NCBI RefSeq assembly: GCF_016125575.1
Contig: NZ_WGLM01000005.1
Location: 62,001-126,000 of the forward strand
Length of the DNA: 64,000 bases
Source of the DNA: Limimaricola sp.
GTDB taxonomy: Bacteria > Pseudomonadota > Alphaproteobacteria > Rhodobacterales > Rhodobacteraceae
Direction of reading: 5' to 3'
Part shown: positions 58,257 through 64,000 of the stretch, in pieces
How the letters are laid out: every line of letters begins with the position of its first letter
Position numbering within the stretch: position 1 is the stretch's first letter
Position numbers and translations under genes: made by a program
The notes under the pieces: model-generated
Databases searched by the model: none
Told to the model about the DNA's origin: nothing
What the model saw: the letters and a program-made list of their open reading frames with translations, nothing else

Positions 58257-59045
58257 ATGGGGCTGACGATTGAAAACGTGTCGGTGGTGTTCCCGGCCGC
58301 CAACGGGCGCCCGCCGGTCTCCGCCCTAAGCGAGATCAACCTTCAGATCGACGATCGCGAATTCGTCGTGGCACTGGGAGCCTCGGGATGCGGAAAATCA
58401 ACCCTTCTCAACCTGATAGCCGGGTTCCTTGCGCCGACGTCGGGCGAGTTGACCTTGAATGGCAGGCGGGTTGAAGGGCCGGGTGCCGACCGGGCCGTCG
58501 TGTTCCAGAAACACGCGCTTCTGCCGTGGCTTAACGTGATCGACAACGTGGCCTTCGGGTTGCAGATCCAAGGGATCAGCCGGGCCAAACGCTATGAGAC
58601 AGCCAACAAGTTCGTCGGTCTTCTTGGCCTTGACGGATTTCAGAAATCGCCCGTCTACATGCTGTCGGGCGGGATGCAGCAGCGGGTGGGTATTGCCCGC
58701 GCGCTGACCTGTGACCCCGACGTTCTGCTGATGGACGAACCGCTTGGCGCGCTGGACGCGCTGACGCGGGAAAAGGCGCAGGAATTGATCCTGAACATCT
58801 GGGATAACACCCACAAGTCGATCTTCTTCATCACCCACAGCGTGGAAGAGGCGCTGTTCATGGGTACCAAGCTGGTCGTGATGTCGCCACGCCCCGGCCG
58901 GATCACCCATGTCTTCGACCTGCCGTTTTCGCGGCAGTTCCTGGACGGCCAGTCGGCCCGCGAGGTCAAGGCCGCGCCCGAGTTCATCCGCCTGCGCGAG
59001 GACGTCCTCAAGATCATCTTCGCCGACGAGGAGGCCGCAGCATGA
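58257..59045 (+). CDS. tauB: Taurine/sulfonate ABC transporter ATP-binding protein
   Basis: This 262-residue ATPase is counted from ATG 58257 (an in-frame ATG five codons upstream overlaps the likely GGGGAGA ribosome site). It has Walker A GASGCGKSTLL, Q-loop VFQKHALLPWLNV, signature LSGGMQQRVGIARAL, Walker B VLLMDEPLGALDAL and switch FFITHSVEEALFMG. All are intact and typical of the TauB/SsuB/NrtD subgroup. It overlaps tauC by 4 bases. Confidence 0.9.
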   Translation: MGLTIENVSVVFPAANGRPPVSALSEINLQIDDREFVVALGASGCGKSTLLNLIAGFLAPTSGELTLNGRRVEGPGADRAVVFQKHALLPWLNVIDNVAFGLQIQGISRAKRYETANKFVGLLGLDGFQKSPVYMLSGGMQQRVGIARALTCDPDVLLMDEPLGALDALTREKAQELILNIWDNTHKSIFFITHSVEEALFMGTKLVVMSPRPGRITHVFDLPFSRQFLDGQSAREVKAAPEFIRLREDVLKIIFADEEAAA

Positions 59046-59947
59046 CCGACAAGACCGCAGCAGACGCCCATGTCGAACCACGCGCAGAACCGCAGCGCGC
59101 CCCGCGTCCCAGCCCCGGCCTGATCGCGCGGATGTCGCGGGCACGCCCGACGAAGCCCGGCGAGATTTACGGCGTGCCGGGACATGGCAACACGCTTTGG
59201 CTTTCGGCCTTTTCGATCGGGCTGTTCTTCTTCGTCTGGTGGGGGGTCACCGCGATCGGCTGGGTCAAGCCGCTGTTCATACCGCCGCCGATGGCGATCG
59301 TGACGAAGTTCATCTCGATCTGGAACACCGGCTTTACCGGCACACCGTTCCTTGAACACCTGTCAATCTCGACCTTCCGGGTGTTCAGCGCATTTATCCT
59401 TGCTTGCGTCATCGGCTTGCCGCTGGGGCTTGCTATGGGGATGAGTCCGCTGATGCGCGGCTTGTTCGATCCGCCGATCGAGTTTTACCGCCCGATCCCG
59501 CCGCTGGCCTACCTGCCGCTGATGATCATCTGGTTCGGTATCGGCGAAACCTCGAAGATCCTGCTGATCTTCCTGTCGGTCTTTGCGCCGATCGTGCTGG
59601 GTGCGCGCGCGGGGGTGAAATCGGCCGCGATCGAACAGATCCATGCCGCCTATTCATTCGGCGCGTCGCGATGGCAGGTCATGCGCTATGTCATCATGCC
59701 GTCGGCGATGCCCGAGATCCTGACCGCAATGCGGGTGGGCATCGGCTTTGGCTGGACGACGCTGGTTGCGGCCGAGATGGTCGCCGCCACCAAGGGCCTG
59801 GGCTACATGGTGCTGTCGGCGAGCCAGTTTCTGCAGACGCCGGTGGTGATCATGGGGATCTTCGTGATCGCCATCATCGCCTTCGCGTTCGACCTGCTGA
59901 TGCGCTTTGTCGAGCGGCGCGTGGTGCCGTGGAAGGGCCGGATGTAG
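59042..59947 (+). CDS. tauC: Taurine/sulfonate ABC transporter permease
   Basis: This 301-residue BPD_transp_1 permease has an approximately 50-residue proline- and arginine-rich cytoplasmic N-terminus, then about six membrane helices (first WLSAFSIGLFFFVWWGVTAIG). The EAA-type loop that contacts the ATPase is AAYSFGASRWQVMRYVIMPSAMPEILTAMRVGIGFGW. FRVFSAFILACVIGLPLGLAMG and PPLAYLPLMIIWFGIGE are strongly conserved in TauC/SsuC. The start ATG overlaps the tauB stop (ATGA). Confidence 0.9.
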   Translation: MTDKTAADAHVEPRAEPQRAPRPSPGLIARMSRARPTKPGEIYGVPGHGNTLWLSAFSIGLFFFVWWGVTAIGWVKPLFIPPPMAIVTKFISIWNTGFTGTPFLEHLSISTFRVFSAFILACVIGLPLGLAMGMSPLMRGLFDPPIEFYRPIPPLAYLPLMIIWFGIGETSKILLIFLSVFAPIVLGARAGVKSAAIEQIHAAYSFGASRWQVMRYVIMPSAMPEILTAMRVGIGFGWTTLVAAEMVAATKGLGYMVLSASQFLQTPVVIMGIFVIAIIAFAFDLLMRFVERRVVPWKGRM

Positions 59948-59977
59948 GTCTGGCCCTTGATGGGGTGACGTGCGCAG

Positions 59978-60757
59978 ATGGTGCAACTTTCCTACGCGCG
60001 GCAGGGCGCAGGGCCGCCGCTTGTCCTGGTCCATGGCTTTCTAGGCGGCAGCGCGATGTGGGCGGCCCAGCGCGCGGCCTTCTCGGCCACGCATGACGTG
60101 ATCTGCCCTGATCTGGCGGGTTTCGGTGACAGTGCCGCGTTACAGGCGCCTGAGACGGTCGAGGGCCATGCGCGTCTGGTACTGGACCTGCTGGATGAGC
60201 TGCGCGTCGAAAGCTTTGATCTGCTGGGCCATTCAATGGGAGGCATGGTCGTGCAGGAGATGGCGCGCCTTGCCCCCGGTCGCATCAACACCTTGATCCT
60301 TTACGGCACCGGCCCGCAGGGCGTGTTGCCGGGCCGGTTCGAAACCATCGCGCAATCGCGCGCACGATTTGTCGCGGACGGCATGGAACGCACCGCCGCG
60401 CGGATTGCCGCGACGTGGTTCCGTGAGGGCGAGGCGGCAGCCGATTATCCGCTATGCCTCGCGTTGGGGCGCAAGGCGAGCCTTCAGGCCGCACTGGCCA
60501 GCCTGACAGCATGGGAAGGCTGGGACGGGCGTGCGGCGCTTGCGGGGATCAGGGCGCGTACCCTAGTTCTATGGGGCAGCCATGACCGGTCTTACAACTG
60601 GTCGCAGCCGGAAATGCTGTGGCGGAACATCCCCGGTGCCGACCTCGCCGTTGTGCCCGAGGCTGCCCATAACGTGCATTTCGAGCGGCCGGACATCTTC
60701 AAGGCCCTTGTCGGCCATTTCGTAGGTGACCGGGCAAGGGCCGCGACTGGAGAATAA
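59978..60757 (+). CDS. Alpha/beta-fold hydrolase
   Basis: This 259-residue cytosolic protein lies 30 bp after tauC and is probably in the same operon. The oxyanion motif is LVLVHGFLGG (about residues 16-24), the nucleophile elbow GHSMGG puts Ser86 in place, the acid is the Asp in LWGSHDRSYNW, and the base is His in PEAAHNVHFERPD. A catalytic triad is thus complete. It could be an esterase or a C-C bond hydrolase (the DLAGFGDS and HSMGGMVVQE segments are shared by both). The link to sulfonate use is only positional. Confidence 0.85.
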   Translation: MVQLSYARQGAGPPLVLVHGFLGGSAMWAAQRAAFSATHDVICPDLAGFGDSAALQAPETVEGHARLVLDLLDELRVESFDLLGHSMGGMVVQEMARLAPGRINTLILYGTGPQGVLPGRFETIAQSRARFVADGMERTAARIAATWFREGEAAADYPLCLALGRKASLQAALASLTAWEGWDGRAALAGIRARTLVLWGSHDRSYNWSQPEMLWRNIPGADLAVVPEAAHNVHFERPDIFKALVGHFVGDRARAATGE

Positions 60758-60760
60758 CGC

Positions 60761-61783
60761 TCAGAGGTTCTCCAGTAGGACGATCTCGATCCGGATCTTT
60801 TCCTGCGAGGCCAGCAACATGCTTTGGCCCGCCTTCGCCCGCAACGTCCGGATCGCGCTGCGCACCAGGTGGCCCGGGTTCTGGGCGATGACCGCGTCGA
60901 TATCCCCCTTGCGCAACCCGTCCTCTGTAAAGGGCGTGCGTTCGTGTACGATCACGATCTGCGGGCGGGGCGCGGCCACTTCGGCGGCCGCAGCAAGAGC
61001 CACCCGGGCCTCTGAGCCCAAGACGTAGAAGCCGACCACAGGTTGCCGGCTTTGCATGGCGTTGCCGATGATCTGCCTTGCGCGCGCATGATCGCCATAG
61101 GTTTCCAGCGAGGGCAGGGCGGTCAGCCGGGGAAAGTCTCGCGTGATGACCTCGTCGAAGCCCTGACGGCGTTCAATGCTGTCGCGTGCGTGCATGGTGT
61201 CGGCGACGACAAGGATGCCACCTTCTGCTCCACCGGCGAAACGGCCCATCAGACGCCCGGCGGTTGCCCCGGCTGCGTGGTTGTCGATGCCCACGAAATC
61301 GCCGGCGGGCGTGCCGGGTTGGCCGGTGATGAATGCCAGCCCCTCGATCCCGCGCTCGGGCAGCCGCAAGACCGCGTCGCGGACGGGGGGTGATTCCGGT
61401 GCCATGATCGCCACGCCGTCCACCTCGGCCGGATCAAGGCCGGTCAGGTACTTGGCCAACAGGTGCGGGTCGAGCGTGTCGATCTGCACGACCTCGGCCA
61501 CGACCATTTCCGAGGCGAAGGCAGCGTTGGCCTCGGAAATGCGGGCAATGACCTCGCCCAGGAACTGGTCTCCGGTGCGCGGCAGGACGAAGAGAAACCG
61601 GTAAGGCCTGCGCCGGGCGAGGATCGCGGCAGAGGCATTGCGCACAAAGCCCAGTTTGTCGATCGCCTCGTTGACGCGCCGGACGGTTTCGGCGGTGACA
61701 CCGGGCCGTTCGTTAAGCACGCGGTCCACCGTGGCAAGGCTGACACCCGCTTCCCGCGCTAGATCTTTTGTTGTCGGTCGCAT
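60761..61783 (-). CDS. LacI-family transcriptional regulator of the sugar ABC operon
   Basis: This 340-residue protein has an N-terminal LacI helix-turn-helix (TTKDLAREAGVSLATVDRVLNERPGVTAETVRRVNEAI, residues 4-42) with the hinge helix AAILARRRPY. A periplasmic-binding-protein-like effector domain follows (VDGVAIMAPESPPVRDAV, GDFVGIDNHAAGATAGRLM, GILVVADTMHARDS). It is divergent from the sugar-binding-protein gene, and two identical operators lie in the 181-bp gap. It ends 3 bp from the convergent hydrolase stop. The effector is probably the imported sugar or a phosphorylated derivative. Confidence 0.9.
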   Translation of the reverse strand: MRPTTKDLAREAGVSLATVDRVLNERPGVTAETVRRVNEAIDKLGFVRNASAAILARRRPYRFLFVLPRTGDQFLGEVIARISEANAAFASEMVVAEVVQIDTLDPHLLAKYLTGLDPAEVDGVAIMAPESPPVRDAVLRLPERGIEGLAFITGQPGTPAGDFVGIDNHAAGATAGRLMGRFAGGAEGGILVVADTMHARDSIERRQGFDEVITRDFPRLTALPSLETYGDHARARQIIGNAMQSRQPVVGFYVLGSEARVALAAAAEVAAPRPQIVIVHERTPFTEDGLRKGDIDAVIAQNPGHLVRSAIRTLRAKAGQSMLLASQEKIRIEIVLLENL

Positions 61784-61854
61784 CGGGACTGTCCGGGCTC
61801 ATCTTTGCTCGTTTGGTACAATTTCTGGCAACAAGGCGGGAAAGGCAAGGCGTT

Positions 61855-61870
61855 TGAGGTACGCACCTCA
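61855..61870. promoter_or_regulatory. LacI-type operator copy 1
   Basis: TGAGGTACGCACCTCA is a near-perfect 16-bp palindrome (14 of 16 positions symmetric) with the central CG step usual for LacI-family operators. An identical copy follows 30 bp downstream. Confidence 0.75.
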
Positions 61871-61884
61871 CAATTACCTTGCCA

Positions 61885-61900
61885 TGAGGTACGCACCTCA
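61885..61900. promoter_or_regulatory. LacI-type operator copy 2
   Basis: This is a second exact TGAGGTACGCACCTCA, three helical turns from the first, so both dimers would sit on the same DNA face. It lies between TTGCCA (61879-61884, -35-like) and TAGAAT (61906-61911, -10-like, though the 21-bp spacing is long), so binding would block the promoter of the transporter operon. Confidence 0.75.
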
Positions 61901-61964
61901 CGTAATAGAATTACAGGGCGAGTCGCGGCGTGGAAGCCGTGCCCTTCAACCGGGAGGACAAGAG

Positions 61965-63284
61965 ATGAAATCCAAACTGCTATTTTCGGCCGCCGCGGCA
62001 GCGTTCGTCGCTGGCGCCACGGGGGCCAAGGCCGAGGATCTGACGCTGTGCTGGGCCGCCTGGGATCCGGCCAACGCGTTGATCGAACTCAGCAAAGAAT
62101 ACGAAGCCCAGTCCGGCAATACGATGCATTACGAATTCGTGCCATGGACCAGTTTCGCCGACCGGATGCTGAACGAGCTGAACTCGGGCGGGCACCTGTG
62201 CGACCTGATGATCGGCGACAGCCAGTGGATTGGTGGTGCAGCCGAGAACGGGCAGTACATCAAGCTTAACGACTTCTTCGACGCCAACGGCATCAAGATG
62301 GACGACTTCATCCCCGCCACCGTGGTGGGCTATGCCGAATGGCCGAAGAACACGCCCAACTACTACGCCCTGCCGGCTTTTGCCGACGTGGTCGGCTGGA
62401 CCTACCGCAAGGACTGGTTCGCCCGGCCCGAGCTGCAGGCCGAGTTCAAGGCGAAATACGGCTATGACCTTGCCCCGCCCGCGACCTTCGCGCAGCTCAA
62501 GGACATTGCCGAATTCTTCCAGGGCCGTGAGATCGACGGCAAGAAGGTATATGGCGCCTACATCTACACCGAACGCGGCTCCGAAGGCATCACGATGGGT
62601 GCGATGGACGTGCTCTATTCCTACGGGTTCAAGTACCAGAACCCCGACAAGCCCTATGACATGGAGGGATTCGTCAACTCGCCCGGCGCCATCGCGGGGC
62701 TGGAATACTACAAGGCGCTTTACGATTGCTGCACCGCGCCGGGGATGTCGAACGCCTACATGGGCGAGGGTGTGGACGCCTTCAAATCCGGGCAGGTGGC
62801 GATGCAGATGAACTTCACCTTCACATGGCCCGGCTTCAACACCGATCCCAATGTCGGCGGAGACAAGACCGGCTACTTCCCCAACCCCGCCGGCCCCGAT
62901 GGCGAACAGTTCGCCCAGCTGGGCGGGCAGGGGATCTCGGTTGTCGCGGCCTCGTCCAAGCAGGCGGCAGCGCTGGATTACATCAAGTGGTTCGCACAGC
63001 CTTCGGTGCAAGCGAAGTGGTGGCAGCTTGGCGGTTACTCGGCACTGAAGTCAGTTGTCGATGCGCCTGATTTCGCCACCAGCCAGCCCTACGCACAGGC
63101 CTTCCTCGACTCGATGGCGATCGTGAAGGATTTCTGGGCCGAGCCCAGCTACGCAGCGCTGCTGCAAGCCTCGCAGAAACGCTTCCACGACTATGTGGTG
63201 GCCGGGCAGGGCACAGCGAAAGAGGCGCTTGACGGTCTGGTCGCCGACTGGACCGAGGTGTTCAAGGAAGACGGCAAGCTCTGA
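61965..63284 (+). CDS. Sugar ABC transporter substrate-binding protein (family 1)
   Basis: This 439-residue periplasmic protein has GGGAGG 8 bases before ATG 61965 and a signal peptide (MKSKLLFSAAAAAFVAGATGAKA). The mature part begins EDLTLCWAAWDPANALIELSKEYEAQSG and contains NELNSGGHLCDLMIGDSQWIGG, YYALPAFADVVGWTYRKDWF, and the C-terminal GGQGISVVAASSKQAAALDYIKWFAQPSVQAKWW, typical of SBP_bac_1 carbohydrate-binding proteins. Two cysteine pairs (C in LTLCW with HLCDL; adjacent CC in ALYDCCTAPG) may form disulfides. The exact sugar cannot be told; polyols and oligosaccharides are candidates. Confidence 0.88.
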   Translation: MKSKLLFSAAAAAFVAGATGAKAEDLTLCWAAWDPANALIELSKEYEAQSGNTMHYEFVPWTSFADRMLNELNSGGHLCDLMIGDSQWIGGAAENGQYIKLNDFFDANGIKMDDFIPATVVGYAEWPKNTPNYYALPAFADVVGWTYRKDWFARPELQAEFKAKYGYDLAPPATFAQLKDIAEFFQGREIDGKKVYGAYIYTERGSEGITMGAMDVLYSYGFKYQNPDKPYDMEGFVNSPGAIAGLEYYKALYDCCTAPGMSNAYMGEGVDAFKSGQVAMQMNFTFTWPGFNTDPNVGGDKTGYFPNPAGPDGEQFAQLGGQGISVVAASSKQAAALDYIKWFAQPSVQAKWWQLGGYSALKSVVDAPDFATSQPYAQAFLDSMAIVKDFWAEPSYAALLQASQKRFHDYVVAGQGTAKEALDGLVADWTEVFKEDGKL

Positions 63285-63294
63285 TCCTCCCTGG

Positions 63295-63316
63295 CGTCCG
63301 GCCCTCGGGCCGGGCG
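63295..63316 (+). terminator. Intercistronic hairpin after the sugar-binding-protein gene
   Basis: CGTCCGGCCC-TC-GGGCCGGGCG pairs over 10 bp including one G-U pair, starting 10 bases after the stop codon; the effective loop is CUCG. No U-tract follows. Like the urt and tau hairpins, it lies directly between binding-protein and downstream transporter genes. Confidence 0.6.
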
Positions 63317-63405
63317 TCCCCTTGCTGCGGCGCGTGGGGGCTTCCGGGGCCCCTGACCCTCGCGCATGATGACACTGCACGTTCTTGCCCCGGGAAGGTC
63401 CCACC

Positions 63406-64000
63406 ATGTCCGAACCTTTGTCCCAACGCGCTGCGACAGCAACGCCGCCCGTCCTTGCCCACCGCATCCGCGGCCTGTCGGACCGGGCCATCGCATGGAT
63501 CTTCGTGGCACCGACAATCGCGCTGCTGTTGGCGGTCAATATCTTTCCGCTGATATGGACGATCCGGCTAAGCCTGACCAACTACCGCTCGAACCGACCC
63601 AACGCGCCGGTGAAGTGGGTGGGGCTGGAGAATTACCAGAAGATCCTGCACGACCCCGACATCTGGAACACCTTTCAGGTGACCGCGCATTTCCTGATCT
63701 GGACGCTGGTGTTGCAGGTTCTGCTGGGGTTTGGCCTTGCCTACCTGATCAACAAGAAGTTTCGCGGTAATGACCTGTGGACGACGATCATCGTGCTGCC
63801 GATGATGCTGTCGCCCGCCGTCGTCGGCAATTTCTGGACCTTCCTCTACCAGCCGCAGATCGGGCTCTTCAATTACGTGATCGCATTCTTCACCGGTGCC
63901 GATCCGTCCAGCTTTTCGATGATTGGTGACGTGGGGCTGGCGCCTTGGGCGATCGTGATCGTCGATACCTGGATGTGGACGCCCTTCGTCATGCTGATCT
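63406..64000 (+). CDS. Sugar ABC transporter permease (partial, cut by window edge)
   Basis: The frame opens at ATG 63406 (GGGAAGG 7-8 bases upstream) and is still open at the last base, giving about 198 residues. It has a hydrophilic N-terminus, a first membrane helix WIFVAPTIALLLAVNIFPLIW, the SLTNYRSNRPNAPVKWVGLENY segment characteristic of MalF/UgpA-type permeases, and further helices (HFLIWTLVLQVLLGFGLAYLI; TIIVLPMMLSPAVVGNFW). The ATPase-coupling EAA loop lies beyond the window. It follows the binding-protein gene by 121 bp. Confidence 0.88.
   Translation, partial: MSEPLSQRAATATPPVLAHRIRGLSDRAIAWIFVAPTIALLLAVNIFPLIWTIRLSLTNYRSNRPNAPVKWVGLENYQKILHDPDIWNTFQVTAHFLIWTLVLQVLLGFGLAYLINKKFRGNDLWTTIIVLPMMLSPAVVGNFWTFLYQPQIGLFNYVIAFFTGADPSSFSMIGDVGLAPWAIVIVDTWMWTPFVMLI

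Noticed and set aside
1-64000. CRISPR arrays, insertion sequences, prophage genes, tRNA or rRNA genes
   Set aside because: I found no regularly spaced short DNA repeats, transposase, integrase or structural RNA signature. The repeats in the giant gene are protein-level modules with strongly diverged DNA.

Overview
The window is about 64 kb of GC-rich, gene-dense DNA with the look of a marine alphaproteobacterium of the Rhodobacterales/Roseobacter type. Grounds for this are the complete urea ABC transporter operon, an L-cysteate sulfo-lyase (cuyA) beside a tau-type sulfonate transporter, codon usage rich in G/C third positions, and a sugar ABC operon under a LacI-type repressor. The taxonomic statement is inference; there is no rRNA or tRNA gene in the window.

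Layout. 226-6198 (minus): urtABCDE. 6585-7382 (minus): a small periplasmic adaptor, divergent from the next gene. 7548-41918 (plus): one uninterrupted reading frame for an 11,456-residue secreted-type giant protein, more than half of the window. 41975-48043 (plus): three tightly packed or overlapping genes that follow it: a GAF/HlyD membrane adaptor, a PqqD-like/M50 metalloprotease/HlyD fusion, and a truncated SecA-like ATPase. 48159-48749: a 2-hydroxychromene-2-carboxylate isomerase-type protein. 48784-54116: surface-glycan genes (a methyltransferase, a three-domain RgpF/methyltransferase/GT2 fusion, and a TPR-GT2 glycosyltransferase). 54160-54489: a small exported barrel-like protein. 54696-60757: LysR regulator, cuyA, tauABC and an alpha/beta hydrolase. 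60761-64000: LacI regulator and the start of a sugar ABC operon that runs off the right edge.

The most interesting part is 6585-48043. The giant protein begins with a basic stretch followed by LEPRVLLSA, the LEPR-XLL motif that marks the N-termini of many very large bacterial proteins and has no established function that I know of. It then carries 17 PPC-like and 17 CARDB-like modules, TIG, two beta-propeller-like regions, nine cadherin/He_PIG-like modules, an RHS-like segment, two dockerin-like motifs, a degenerate alpha/beta-hydrolase domain, a helical segment of about 900 residues, an M6-type metalloprotease motif (HETLHTLGLPD) and a cysteine-bearing C-terminus. There are no RTX repeats, and no T1SS ABC ATPase or TolC gene is present. 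Instead the operon supplies a SecA-like motor, two membrane-anchored adaptors and an intramembrane protease carrying a PqqD-like domain, a fold known elsewhere for binding leader peptides. I infer a dedicated export and processing machine for the giant protein in which the LEPR-XLL leader is the recognised signal. This is a hypothesis from gene order and domains, not a demonstrated system.

The other regions are recognisable metabolism. Urea is imported by Urt. Cysteate or another sulfonate is probably imported by the Tau-type transporter and cleaved by CuyA under LysR control, with matching palindromes in the divergent promoter region. A carbohydrate is imported under LacI control, with two identical operators 30 bp apart. 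In all three ABC operons a stable hairpin directly follows the solute-binding-protein gene.
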